Below are positions 36,520-44,970 of a DNA stretch of 64,000 nt, piece after piece. Both the position numbers and the translations under genes were made by a program. Within the stretch, counting starts at the first letter, position 1, and every line of letters begins with the position of its first letter. Origin of the DNA: Sphingomonadales bacterium (GTDB lineage: Bacteria > Pseudomonadota > Alphaproteobacteria > Sphingomonadales > Sphingomonadaceae); the NCBI GenBank assembly GCA_016720115.1, contig JADJXT010000002.1:868001-932000 (forward strand). Reading direction: 5' to 3'. The notes beneath the pieces were generated by a model. That model saw only the letters and a program-made list of their open reading frames with translations. It was not told where the DNA came from and did not search any database.

Positions 36520-38268
36520 TCAACCCACGCTGGCTGCGGGGGCGCCATCTTGCAACTTGCTGCCATCGATGACCGACTGCCGACCTTGCCTGTCGACCGA
36601 CACAACATTGCCCTCGCTGCGCGGATCGGCGGCGCCTGTCCATTGCCCTTCGACGCGTTGCAGGCCATTGACCTTGGACCCAAGATCTTCGGGCTTCACG
36701 GGCTGACCATAGTTGGCCAGCGCCTGCGCCATGTCGGCAAGGCTGGTCTTCTCCTCAACCAACAGGGCACCGCCACCAAAATAGATATTGGGCAAGGCAA
36801 TAGCTTCTTTGAGAGGCAGGCCAAAGTCGAGCACGCCAACCAGCGTTTTGGTGACATGCATGATGATACGCTTCCCACCGGCGGAGCCGAGCGCGAGCAC
36901 GGGCCGCCCTTCGCGGTCGAACACGATGGTCGGCGCCATCGAAGAAAGCGGCCGCTTCCCGCCCTCGACACGGTTGGCAACCGGCGCGCCGTCCTTTTCA
37001 GGCGCGAAGGTGAAATCGGTGAGTTCGTTGTTCAGGAAGAATCCACCAGCAATTAACTGGCTGCCAAAGGGGCCCTCGATAGTCGATGTCATATTGGCAA
37101 TGCTGCCCTTGCCATCGACGGCTGAAAAGTGGGTGGTTCCCGCAACTTCGCCGGAAATAGCCGCCGTGCGCGGCATCGCGCCCGGGGGGGAGCCCGCCGG
37201 ATAGTCGCTGCGCGCCTTTGCAGGATCGACGAGCGCGGAACGCTCAGCCAGATAGGCTTTGTCGATCAGTCCGGCGACGGGCACGTCGACAAAATTGCTG
37301 TCGCCCAGATATTTCTCGCGATCGGCATAAGCGAGCTGCATTGCCTGCCCGATCAGATACCAGCTTTTCGGATCGTCTTTACCCATTGCCCCTATGTCGA
37401 AGCGTTCGAGCGTGCCGAGAATCTGCAGCACCGTAGTCGCGCCCGACGAAGGCGGTGCCATGCCGCAGACAATATAGACGCGATATGGCGCGCATACCGC
37501 GTTCTGCTCCACCGCCTTGTAAGCGGCGAGATCGGCAAGCGTCATGTCGCCGGGGGCCACCGCGCTTTTGGTCACGCTGTCGATAATGCTGTTGGCTATC
37601 GCTCCCGTATAAAAGGCTTCAGGGCCCTTTTTCGCAATCAGCTTCAGGGTCTTGGCCAATTGGGGATTGCGCAGCGTCATACCTGCCTTGGCGGGCTTGC
37701 CGTCGATCCAGTAGATTGAGCGCGCCGATTCAAATTGCGGCCAGAGCCGTTCGATCATCGCCAGCCGCGATTCGAGTGTCTGGTTCACGACAAAGCCTTT
37801 GTCGGCGAGCCGGATAGCGGGTTTGAAAATCTCGGCCCATTTGAGCTTGCCCCATTTGCGATGCGCCTCTGCCATCAACCGGATATTGCCGGGAACGCCC
37901 ACAGACTTGCCACCGGGAAAGGCCTGCAAAAACGGCAGCGGTTTGCCATTGGCATCGGCGAAACGCTGCGGCGTGGCTGCTGCAGGTGCGGTTTCGCGAC
38001 CATTGATCGTGCTGACCGTCGCGTCCCTGACATCATAATGGACGAGGAAACCGCCCCCGCCGATACCGCTCGATTGCGGTTCGACGACGGTCAACGCAAG
38101 CATCATCGCCATTGCCGCATCCGCGGCCGATCCGCCTTTTGCCAGAATCTCAGCCCCAGCCGCCGTGGCGCGCGGATCGGCCGAACTCGCAATGCCTTTT
38201 GACTGCGCGGCAAGGGGGGAAGCGAAGAAAGCAAGGATCGCGACGAGAAGCAGGCTCAATTTTTTCAT
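36520..38268 (-). CDS. ggt: gamma-glutamyltranspeptidase
   Basis: 582 residues from the ATG at 38268; the signal peptide (MKKLSLLLVAILAFFASPLAA) shows export to the periplasm. The enzyme splits glutathione and other gamma-glutamyl compounds after self-cleavage. The nucleophile is the first Thr of GTTHFSAVD (residue 378), which becomes the N-terminus of the small subunit. The GSAGGKRI loop and NNELTDF follow. Complete at both ends. Confidence 0.92.
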   Translation of the reverse strand: MKKLSLLLVAILAFFASPLAAQSKGIASSADPRATAAGAEILAKGGSAADAAMAMMLALTVVEPQSSGIGGGGFLVHYDVRDATVSTINGRETAPAAATPQRFADANGKPLPFLQAFPGGKSVGVPGNIRLMAEAHRKWGKLKWAEIFKPAIRLADKGFVVNQTLESRLAMIERLWPQFESARSIYWIDGKPAKAGMTLRNPQLAKTLKLIAKKGPEAFYTGAIANSIIDSVTKSAVAPGDMTLADLAAYKAVEQNAVCAPYRVYIVCGMAPPSSGATTVLQILGTLERFDIGAMGKDDPKSWYLIGQAMQLAYADREKYLGDSNFVDVPVAGLIDKAYLAERSALVDPAKARSDYPAGSPPGAMPRTAAISGEVAGTTHFSAVDGKGSIANMTSTIEGPFGSQLIAGGFFLNNELTDFTFAPEKDGAPVANRVEGGKRPLSSMAPTIVFDREGRPVLALGSAGGKRIIMHVTKTLVGVLDFGLPLKEAIALPNIYFGGGALLVEEKTSLADMAQALANYGQPVKPEDLGSKVNGLQRVEGQWTGAADPRSEGNVVSVDRQGRQSVIDGSKLQDGAPAASVG

Positions 38269-38308
38269 AAGCTGATTCCGTAACGGCGCCCAACCGTCAG
38301 GCAAAGCC

Positions 38309-39349
38309 TCAATCGACATCGACACCGATTGCCTGGGCGATATTGTCGAACCCGTCACGCTTCAACAGGGCAGCCAGCCCCTTATTGATCGTGCGCGCGA
38401 GAAATGGCCCTTGATAAACCAAGGCGCTGTAGAGTTGCACGAGCGAAGCACCCGCCCGAATGCGCGCATAGGCATCTTCGGCAGTCGCAATGCCGCCAAC
38501 TCCGATCAGTACCAAACTGCCGCCGGTTGCCTTCCGAAAATCAATCAGGCGTTGCAGCGCCAGAGCCTTGAGCGGTGCACCCGACAATCCCCCCAATTCT
38601 CCGGCATGGCGCGATTTCAAAGGCGGTCGCGATATGGTTGTGTTGCTGACGATCAACGCGTCGATTCCGCGCGTGAGAGCAACCTCCGCAACATCGTCAA
38701 TATCGGCAGGCTCAAGGTCGGGGGCAACTTTCAGAAACAGGGGGGGCCCATCCGGCACGGCTGCGCGGACCCGCAGCAACAGGTCATCGAGGGCCGACTT
38801 GTCCTGCAACGCCCGTAAACCCGGCGTGTTGGGCGAACTGATGTTGACCGTCACATAGTCGGCGAGCGGCGCGAACCGCTGCATTCCCAGGACATAATCC
38901 GCGATCCGGTCTTCGCTGTCCTTGTTCGCCCCGATATTGATGCCCAGCGGCCCCTGACGCTTTTCCCGCGGCACTGCGGCAATGCGGTCCGCCACCAGAT
39001 CCATGCCATCATTGTTGAAACCCATGCGGTTGATGACGGCTTCATCTTCGGCAAGACGAAACAGGCGCGGACGCGGATTGCCGGATTGGGGGCGGGGCGT
39101 GACCGTTCCGATTTCAACAAAGCCAAAGCCCAAACCATATGCCCGGGCAAAGATTTCGCCATTCTTGTCATAACCGGGGGCCAGCCCGACGGGCGAAGGG
39201 AACAGCAACCCGGCCACTTTGCTTTGTAACCGGGGCTGGCATTTCGCGCCACCGACGAAGGGGGAGACACGCAGCGCGGCAAGCGACAGCCCATGGGCCG
39301 ACTCGGCATCGAATCCGAACAATAACGGGCGAAGGAATTGATAGGTCAC
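38309..39349 (-). CDS. pyrD: dihydroorotate dehydrogenase, class 2 (quinone)
   Basis: 346 residues from a GTG at 39349 (VTYQFLRPLLFGFDAESAHGLSL), the point where family similarity begins; the 134 codons upstream in frame are not conserved. FMN enzyme of pyrimidine synthesis. GLAPGYDKNGE, the catalytic-base segment VTVNISSPNTPGLR with Ser, and LIGVGGI are present. The N-terminal helices are the class 2 membrane-binding part. Confidence 0.94.
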   Translation of the reverse strand: MTYQFLRPLLFGFDAESAHGLSLAALRVSPFVGGAKCQPRLQSKVAGLLFPSPVGLAPGYDKNGEIFARAYGLGFGFVEIGTVTPRPQSGNPRPRLFRLAEDEAVINRMGFNNDGMDLVADRIAAVPREKRQGPLGINIGANKDSEDRIADYVLGMQRFAPLADYVTVNISSPNTPGLRALQDKSALDDLLLRVRAAVPDGPPLFLKVAPDLEPADIDDVAEVALTRGIDALIVSNTTISRPPLKSRHAGELGGLSGAPLKALALQRLIDFRKATGGSLVLIGVGGIATAEDAYARIRAGASLVQLYSALVYQGPFLARTINKGLAALLKRDGFDNIAQAIGVDVD

Positions 39350-39399
39350 TGAGTCGCTATGGCAGCCGCCAATGTAAACTTGCAATCGATATAACGTCT

Positions 39400-39584
39400 T
39401 GTTTTGGTGCAACACCCGAGAGGAATGGCCGAAAATGTCAAGCGTAACGAGATGCAATGACGATTCCGTGCAAGAAAATGTCATCTTGTTGGTGCATACA
39501 GGTTTTGCGACCCGAAGGGCTCGACGTCGAAAGACGAGAGTTCTTGACCTATTGAGGCCTGCCCATGTGGCAGGCCTTTTTTTT
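39400..39584 (+). ncRNA. candidate small RNA with intrinsic terminator
   Basis: Between divergent pyrD and the AraC gene lies a plus-strand terminator with no reading frame ahead of it. Before it is a GAAA-tetraloop hairpin (CGTC-GAAA-GACG) and a repeated GTTGGTGCA/GTTTTGGTGCA-like segment. A transcript ending at the T-run would be roughly 100-180 nt. I see no clear promoter, and the 5' end is uncertain. It might instead be a long 5' leader terminator for the AraC gene. Confidence 0.4.
39555..39584 (+). terminator. strong intrinsic terminator
   Basis: AGGCCTGCC (39555-39563) pairs with GGCAGGCCT (39569-39577) around CATGT, followed by a run of seven T (39578-39584). The hairpin is almost symmetric, but the T-run is on the plus strand only. 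It lies 48 bp before the AraC gene. Confidence 0.85.
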
Positions 39585-39631
39585 GTCGCACAAATCCGTA
39601 TCATGGCGGCTAAGGAGCGGTGGTCGCATAA

Positions 39632-40474
39632 ATGATAAATGTCCAATATGAAGCGCCGGATGAGGCTCTGCGCCAGTTGGTCTCTTCCTTCTACCGATTC
39701 GACTATACCGGCAACGCACTGCGCGAAGTCGAGCGTGCCGACCGCGCACAATTCCGTATCACCCTGAGCGGTGAAGGCAGGTACCGCTTTTCAGATGTTG
39801 AGGTGCCCGCCTATCCCGTAACGGTTATCGGACCGTCGACAAAATCTTTCGAGGCATTGTCCGACGCGCCGGTCAGCATCTTTGGTTGGGGAATGCTTCC
39901 GGCGGGCTGGGCTGCGCTGATGGGCGCGGAGGCCGAAAACTGGATCGACAAGGCATTTGATGCCCGACAGGTGTTTGGCGATTCGATCATGGAACTGCGC
40001 GACCAGTTGATTGCCCTCAACGACACGTCAGAACAATTCCGGCTGGGAAACAAGGCTGCTGCCGAGATTTATCGCGCAGTCGACGGTGCCCCTTTCGAAT
40101 TCACCGCAATTGTCGACCGCTGGCTGGTCGACGAAAGCGACCCCGATGTTGATACCCTGATCGCCGAATCCGGCCTGTCACCGCGACAGCTCGAACGCAT
40201 GACCAAACGCTATTACGGCATGCCGCCCAAGAAGCTGGCGCGCAAATACCGGGCGCTGCGCGCTGCCAGCCGTATTGCGCATGGCGATAGCCTGGATGAT
40301 ACCGAACTGGGCTTGGCCTTTTACGACCAGTCGCACCTGACACGCGAAATCAAGCAATTCACCGGCCTTACGCCGGGTCAATTGCGCACGGGCAAATCCG
40401 AGTTGACCCAGGCCACAATGATGGGCCGCAGCGCGCTGGGCGGCAAAGTCAGTCCGTTGATTTCGGACAGCTAG
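39632..40474 (+). CDS. AraC family transcriptional regulator
   Basis: 280 residues. The N-terminal about 165 are a ligand or sensing part without a named domain; the C-terminal helix-turn-helix pair (DTLIAESGLSPRQLERMTKRYYGMPPKKLARKYRALRAA, then LAFYDQSHLTREIKQFTGLTPGQLR) is the classic AraC/XylS DNA-binding domain. The target is unknown. It converges on a small protein gene, overlapping by 26 bp. Confidence 0.85.
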   Translation: MINVQYEAPDEALRQLVSSFYRFDYTGNALREVERADRAQFRITLSGEGRYRFSDVEVPAYPVTVIGPSTKSFEALSDAPVSIFGWGMLPAGWAALMGAEAENWIDKAFDARQVFGDSIMELRDQLIALNDTSEQFRLGNKAAAEIYRAVDGAPFEFTAIVDRWLVDESDPDVDTLIAESGLSPRQLERMTKRYYGMPPKKLARKYRALRAASRIAHGDSLDDTELGLAFYDQSHLTREIKQFTGLTPGQLRTGKSELTQATMMGRSALGGKVSPLISDS

Positions 40475-40589
40475 CGGGTGTTTCCTTGTCGCGCCGCGCA
40501 CCGCCATCCTGCGCTTTCCGGCGACGCAAATTCAGCCGCAATGCCTCGGCCAAACGCTGCTCCCGCGACTTGCTATCGGACTTTGTCAT
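40449..40589 (-). CDS. small basic protein, conserved type in sphingomonads
   Basis: 46 residues from the ATG at 40589 (MTKSDSKSREQRLAEALRLN). It is a basic helical peptide with an RREKAQ-like core (LNLRRRKAQDGGARR). I recall similar short proteins in related genomes, but cannot name a function. No clear ribosome binding site. The longer frame upstream overlaps the tRNA and is not used. Confidence 0.5.
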   Translation of the reverse strand: MTKSDSKSREQRLAEALRLNLRRRKAQDGGARRDKETPASCPKSTD

Positions 40590-40673
40590 AAAACGCAGAT
40601 GCCAAAGGAGCAGATTACACGCAAGCGGCTTGACAAGCGCCGCGCCGCTACGCATAGGGCCGCCTCTTCCGGC

Positions 40674-40748
<75 letters not shown>

Positions 40749-41127
40749 TTTATTTTTCCCTTTTATATCAACAGCGTGGCCTCGTCGCCAGTGAGCCGTT
40801 TATTCGCGCAAAGTCTGCGACTTGTCCACGATGCCGTTTGATTAGTGGCAACCAGAGACCCCATTTACACGGCAAATCCAAGCGATTCTGGCCAATTGTC
40901 TCTGAGGGCCAAAAAGCCGTTCCCAAAACTGATGGGCATCTTTGGCTGCGTCCATGCAAATGTGGGCTGCGACGTGCAGATCGCAATATCCCGGTGGATC
41001 GCCCAATCGCTGATTTGACGGGGCCTTCGCCGCTTGATCGGCGGCCTTTTCCAGTTCCATCATCGGCAAAATAGGGGACAAACCACTTGTAGCTTCTTTC
41101 CAATCCAATATGCTGCACTGCACAACC
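40749..41127. other. 379-bp gap after tRNA-Thr without a convincing gene
   Basis: The base composition is lower in GC than around it. The best frame is on the minus strand (41063 to 40842, 73 residues, MMELEKAADQAAKAP...), with no ribosome binding site and no family I recognise. No integrase, repeat or attachment-site duplication was found next to the tRNA. The nasT promoter should lie at its right end. Confidence 0.4.
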
Positions 41128-41706
41128 ATGCGCATAGCGATTGTCGACGAGAGCCCTGCGAGGGCGGCGGTCATCCGCGAGGGGCTGGAGGCATCCGGCC
41201 TGTCCGATATCGCCATGATGTCGGAACGGGCCGGGTTGGTGGCGCGGATCGAAGCCTTTGCCCCCGATGTCATTCTGATGGATCTTGCCAGCCCCCAGCG
41301 CGACGAGTTGGAGGAGTTGTTTGCCGTCTCGCGTGCCCTAGCGAAACCGGTCGCGATGTTCGTCGACCAGAGCGACGACGCCGCGATGGAGGCTGCGATT
41401 GACGCGGGGGTTTCGGCCTATGTCGTTGACGGGTTGAAGGCGGAGCGCATCCGGCCGATCGTCGATCTGGCCATCAAACGCTTCAACGCCTTTGCACGGC
41501 TGAGGTCGGAGCTGGACGAAGCGCGCACCGAGCTTGCAGAGCACAAGGCGATCGACGCGGCTAAAGCCCTGCTGATGAAAAAGCGCGGGCTGGATGAGCC
41601 CGCTGCCTATGCCCAGTTGCGCAAAGCGGCGATGGATAGCGGCAAGCGCATTTCTGAAGTGGCCGAAGCGTTGCTGACCGCCGAAAAACTGATGGGGGGC
41701 CTGTAA
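41128..41706 (+). CDS. nasT: nitrate regulator NasT (ANTAR antiterminator)
   Basis: 192 residues from the ATG at 41128. An N-terminal receiver-like domain (D7, E8, D52 in VILMDLAS) joins a C-terminal ANTAR domain (about 130-190: AKALLMKKRGLDEPAAYAQLRKAAMDSGKRISEVAEALL). In Azotobacter and other proteobacteria, NasT binds leader RNA and prevents termination of nitrate genes. Without nitrate it is held by NasS, the next gene. An AACGGC-loop ANTAR element lies just after nasS. Confidence 0.93.
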   Translation: MRIAIVDESPARAAVIREGLEASGLSDIAMMSERAGLVARIEAFAPDVILMDLASPQRDELEELFAVSRALAKPVAMFVDQSDDAAMEAAIDAGVSAYVVDGLKAERIRPIVDLAIKRFNAFARLRSELDEARTELAEHKAIDAAKALLMKKRGLDEPAAYAQLRKAAMDSGKRISEVAEALLTAEKLMGGL

Positions 41707-41708
41707 TC

Positions 41709-42911
41709 ATGACGGGAACGATCCGCCTGGGCTTCCTGCCGCTGGTCGATGCAGCCTTGCCGATATTGGCGCGCGAACTGGGCTTTGCCGAAGAGGAAGG
41801 CATTGACCTGCAACTGGTCCGCGACATGAGCTGGGCGACCGTGCAGGACCGGCTGCTTTATGGTCATAGCGACGCGGCGCACATGGTTGCACCGCTGGCG
41901 ATTGCAACGACGCTGGGGCTTGGGCGCCCTGCAGTGCCGCTGTCGGTGCCCTTCGTGCTTGGCCTTAACGGCAATGCCATCACGCTGGCGCCCGATCTGG
42001 CGGCGCAGGTGACAACCGTCGGCGGCCCGGGCAACATGATGCAGATTGGCCAGCGATTTTGCGCTTTGGCCGGCGAGCGGAAGGCAGCGGGCAGGAAACT
42101 GCGGCTCGGCGTCGTGCACCGTTTTTCCAGCCATAATTACATGCTGCGCTATTGGCTGCGCGCTACCGGCACCGATCCGGGCGAGGACGTCGAAATTGTC
42201 ACGATAGCACCGCCCTTCGCTGCCGACGCGCTGGCCAGTGGAGAGGTCGATGGCATCTGTGTCGGCGCGCCGTGGAACAGCGTCGCGGTGGAACGCGGCA
42301 CCGGTGTGGTCGTCGCGACAACATCGCAGATCTGGCGTCGCGGTGTCGAAAAGGTGCTGGCGGTAAAGCGGCAACGGCTGGAGCAGGAGCGCGAACTGTT
42401 CGATCCACTGCTGCGTGCGCTCTATCGTGCGGGGGAGGCTTTTGTCGACCCGGAACGGCTGGAGCAGGTTGCCGCAATAATGGCCCGCCCTGAATATCTG
42501 GACGGTTCCGCTGATGCGATCCGGCGTGTCGTGCAGGATCTGGTGCTGTTTGCGCGCGGGTATGACCCGGTCCACATTCCCGATTTCATGTTTCAGCATC
42601 GCGAGGCAGCCAATTTCCCCTGGGTCAGCCAGGCCGCATGGCTCTACGCGCAGATGGTCAGGGCCGGGCACGCAAAGCCTTGCCGGGCCGATTATCAGCT
42701 ATCGCAGTCGGTTTTTCGTCCCGACATCTACCGCTCCGCACTCGGGCCTGCCGGTGCGACGCTGCCCGGCGCAAGCTCGAAACTTGAAGGCGGGATCAGA
42801 GAGCCGACGGGTGTCGGCAGCATTCAGGGGCGGCTGATCTTGACCGCCGACAGCTTTTTCGACGGAGAAAGTTTCGATCCCGATGTCTATGCAAGACTGC
42901 TCCCCGAATAG
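41709..42911 (+). CDS. nasS: nitrate sensor NasS (NrtA-like, cytoplasmic)
   Basis: 400 residues of the NrtA/CmpA nitrate-binding fold (GFLPLVDAALPILARELGFAEEEGIDLQL, then SSHNYMLRYWLRATG and DGICVGAPWN). It has no signal peptide or lipobox, which separates the cytosolic NasS from the transporter subunit NrtA. NasS binds NasT and lets it go when nitrate or nitrite binds. It starts 2 bp after nasT. Confidence 0.92.
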   Translation: MTGTIRLGFLPLVDAALPILARELGFAEEEGIDLQLVRDMSWATVQDRLLYGHSDAAHMVAPLAIATTLGLGRPAVPLSVPFVLGLNGNAITLAPDLAAQVTTVGGPGNMMQIGQRFCALAGERKAAGRKLRLGVVHRFSSHNYMLRYWLRATGTDPGEDVEIVTIAPPFAADALASGEVDGICVGAPWNSVAVERGTGVVVATTSQIWRRGVEKVLAVKRQRLEQERELFDPLLRALYRAGEAFVDPERLEQVAAIMARPEYLDGSADAIRRVVQDLVLFARGYDPVHIPDFMFQHREAANFPWVSQAAWLYAQMVRAGHAKPCRADYQLSQSVFRPDIYRSALGPAGATLPGASSKLEGGIREPTGVGSIQGRLILTADSFFDGESFDPDVYARLLPE

Positions 42912-42920
42912 GCATTTGCC

Positions 42921-42926
42921 TATAAT
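42921..42926 (+). promoter_or_regulatory. TATAAT -10-like element after nasS
   Basis: A perfect TATAAT lies 9 bp after the nasS stop codon. No good -35 is found 16-18 bp upstream (TGCTCC), so any promoter would need an activator. A start near 42932 would give a transcript of about 190 nt ending at the ANTAR terminator. Confidence 0.35.
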
Positions 42927-43008
42927 TTGTGCAGTGCAATATTGTGCTTGCAAATTAGGCAGAATCGGGCGACACAGGCTGGCGACGGCTGAATCAGCCT
43001 GATCATAA

Positions 43009-43124
43009 GACTGCCTGGATGCAACGGCGTATCCTCACTGGCAGTCACCACAAAAAACAATCGAGGCAACGGCGCCGCGGTATTGGATTAACCTCCGATG
43101 CTCGCGGCTTTTTGCTTTGTTTTC
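43009..43124 (+). promoter_or_regulatory. two-hairpin ANTAR antitermination element with terminator
   Basis: Hairpin P1: GGATGC-AACGGC-GTATCC (43017-43034), set on a 7-bp outer stem (GACTGCC/GGCAGTC, 43009-43015 and 43040-43046). Hairpin P2: CGAGGC-AACGGC-GCCGCG (43062-43079), with one A.G mismatch. Both loops are hexamers with A at 1 and G at 4, the known ANTAR-protein rule. The 3' arm of P2 (GCCGCG) is also the 5' arm of a terminator (GCCGCG/CGCGGC, with inner ATTGGA/TCCGAT, then TTTTT at 43109-43113), so P2 and the terminator exclude each other. Bound NasT should stabilise P2 and allow read-through. The next gene on this strand is narK, 1.85 kb away. Confidence 0.85.
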
Positions 43125-43186
43125 AGCAAGGGGTTTCGATCAAAATGAAGGTTTGGCGGACAGAACAAGGCAGTGGATTGGTGGTG

Positions 43187-44872
43187 TCACCAAGCCAAAG
43201 CTGCGATCAGCGCCGCCGCCAGCAGCAAGGAAACGCACTGCCAAAATCGAACCGGGTCGCGCTCTATCAACGGCGCTTTGTGCAAAGTCGTCCGGGCGAC
43301 GGAAGCGCCGCCTTCCAATGCCCGGAGAAGTTCAACCGTATCACCGAAACGTTCGGATGGGTCGATAGCAACGCTCCGCATAAGCGCCGAGTCGAGCCAT
43401 GCAGGAATTTCTTCGCGGAATCGGGATGGGCTTTCAAGCCGTCCGAAACGAGGGCGCGCGAAAGCTTCGGATTCTCCGTAAGGATAGCGGCTGACAAACA
43501 GCCGCCACAGCGTAACGCCGAGCGCAAACTGGTCAGTCGCAGCGTCGCCAACATTACCGCTGAACATTTCAGGGGCCAGATAGCCAGGCGTTCCCGGGAT
43601 TTCGCTGACCGCAAACTCATCGACGCGAGGCAAGCGGGCAACGCCCAGATCGATCAGTTTCAATCCGCCATCCCTGGTCAGCATGACATTGTCCGGCTTG
43701 ATATCACGGTGAACGATATCGAGCCTGTGCAACGCCGCAACCGCGCGGGTGAGGCTGGTGGCTATTTTCAGGCTGTCACTGAAACTGATATGGCCTTTCA
43801 GCCGTTCTTCCAGAGTGGAGCCATCGTAAAAGGGCTGGACACCGTAAAGCCGTGTTTGTCGCTCAGGCGATACAGCAATGACACCGCCAACAAAGGGGCT
43901 GTTAATGCGGCTTCCGACAAGAATTTCCCGAGCAAATGCAAGCCGGGCACCATGTTCGGAGAGAAGAGCGGGCTTGGGGAATTTGATCGCGACGGACTGA
44001 CCACTGGCGCTGTCAACGGCGCGGAACAGGCGGGTGTAGCGGCCATCGGACAAAAGCTGGTCGAGATGAAACCCATCGATGCTCTGCTTCTCGTCGGGCG
44101 GAGGCAGAATGGGCAACCGCGCAATATCTCCTGCCACAGCGTCCTGATCCGGTGCCGGCAACGCCACAATGTCGATAATGGCAGCACTGGCGTTATCATG
44201 ACTTCCGGCGGAGAGAGCCGCTTCGACCAGGGAAGCAGCATCGGCTTCAGCGGAATGACGGGCACCGAGCAGCGCGGCAATGCGCTTGGCATCGAGCACC
44301 CCATGAACGCCATCGCTGGTCAGCAGCAACCGGTCGTGGACGGCAAGCACCACCTCGCAATGGTCAAGACGCAGCCGTTCTTCAATGCCAAGCGCCCGGT
44401 ACAAAATATGCCGCTGATCAGGATGCGAATGGGTGTGGTCCTGCGTCAGACAGGTCAGCCGCCCGTCGCGATAATGCCAGGCGCGGCTATCGCCGACGTG
44501 GATGACATGCGCCTTGCGCCCCTTTGCGATCAAAGCGGTAAAGGTGGTCGCTGCGTGCGCCATTCGGTCGGATTTTCCCATCGCATGCAGCCAGCGATTA
44601 AATGGCGCCATCACGCGATGGGCAGCCGCCGCGGGACCGATGGTGTCGGGTTGGGCATAAAGCCCCTCAATCAACGCGCGCACAGCGAGTTCTGCCGCCA
44701 CACGACCGCCCTTAGCGCCGCCAACGCCGTCGGCCAATGCGAGGATCATGCCGTGGCGCATCCGCTCCAATTCGGTAGCGGTGTATATGCCCACAAAATC
44801 CTGATTTTCAGCGCGTTTGCCGGTTTCGGAGGCAAATCCCGCAGCAGCCAGCAAGCGACCATCCGGTTTCAA
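43187..44872 (-). CDS. PP2C phosphatase-Ser/Thr kinase fusion of nitrate clusters
   Basis: 561 residues from the TTG at 44872, which has AGGGAG 8 nt upstream; a longer frame starts at a TTG (44932) without a site. The N-terminal PP2C domain has ENQDFVG, LALADGVGGAKGG, HVGDSRAWHYRDG, TSDGVHG and SHDNASA (metal-binding Asps). The kinase domain has the Lys in VAIKFP, HRDIKPDN, DLG in place of DFG, and the PGTPGYLAPEMF loop. A C-terminal membrane helix (SLLLAAALIAALAW) follows. Related genes (PA1782 in Pseudomonas) lie with nitrate genes there too. Here it is inverted relative to both neighbours. Its targets are unknown. Confidence 0.87.
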   Translation of the reverse strand: MKPDGRLLAAAGFASETGKRAENQDFVGIYTATELERMRHGMILALADGVGGAKGGRVAAELAVRALIEGLYAQPDTIGPAAAAHRVMAPFNRWLHAMGKSDRMAHAATTFTALIAKGRKAHVIHVGDSRAWHYRDGRLTCLTQDHTHSHPDQRHILYRALGIEERLRLDHCEVVLAVHDRLLLTSDGVHGVLDAKRIAALLGARHSAEADAASLVEAALSAGSHDNASAAIIDIVALPAPDQDAVAGDIARLPILPPPDEKQSIDGFHLDQLLSDGRYTRLFRAVDSASGQSVAIKFPKPALLSEHGARLAFAREILVGSRINSPFVGGVIAVSPERQTRLYGVQPFYDGSTLEERLKGHISFSDSLKIATSLTRAVAALHRLDIVHRDIKPDNVMLTRDGGLKLIDLGVARLPRVDEFAVSEIPGTPGYLAPEMFSGNVGDAATDQFALGVTLWRLFVSRYPYGESEAFARPRFGRLESPSRFREEIPAWLDSALMRSVAIDPSERFGDTVELLRALEGGASVARTTLHKAPLIERDPVRFWQCVSLLLAAALIAALAW

Positions 44873-44880
44873 GACAAAAA

Positions 44881-44909
44881 CTCCCTCGCATGTGTACGCG
44901 CGAAGGGAG
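44881..44909 (-). promoter_or_regulatory. hairpin covering the kinase ribosome binding site
   Basis: In the kinase mRNA, CTCCCTTCGC pairs with GCGAGGGAG around a loop of about 10 nt; the 3' arm is the AGGGAG binding site itself, and TTTTTG follows. It could hide the binding site or act as a weak terminator in the leader. Confidence 0.45.
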
Positions 44910-44970
44910 CGAAGGGGAGAGGGGTTCGTCAAGCCCTTAATCGCAACGACAATATGGGGAGTTTAGTCGC

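Noticed and set aside
39435..39635. Small protein starting MSSVTRCND upstream of the AraC gene
   Set aside because: The frame passes straight through a strong intrinsic terminator, so the 3' half would seldom be transcribed.
38309..39751. Longer pyrD starting at 39751
   Set aside because: The extra 134 codons cover the candidate small RNA and its terminator, have no similarity to the family, and the conserved N-terminus starts at the GTG at 39349.
40749..41127. Genomic island or integrase remnant next to tRNA-Thr
   Set aside because: The lower GC and the tRNA raised the idea, but no integrase piece and no repeat of the tRNA 3' end were found.
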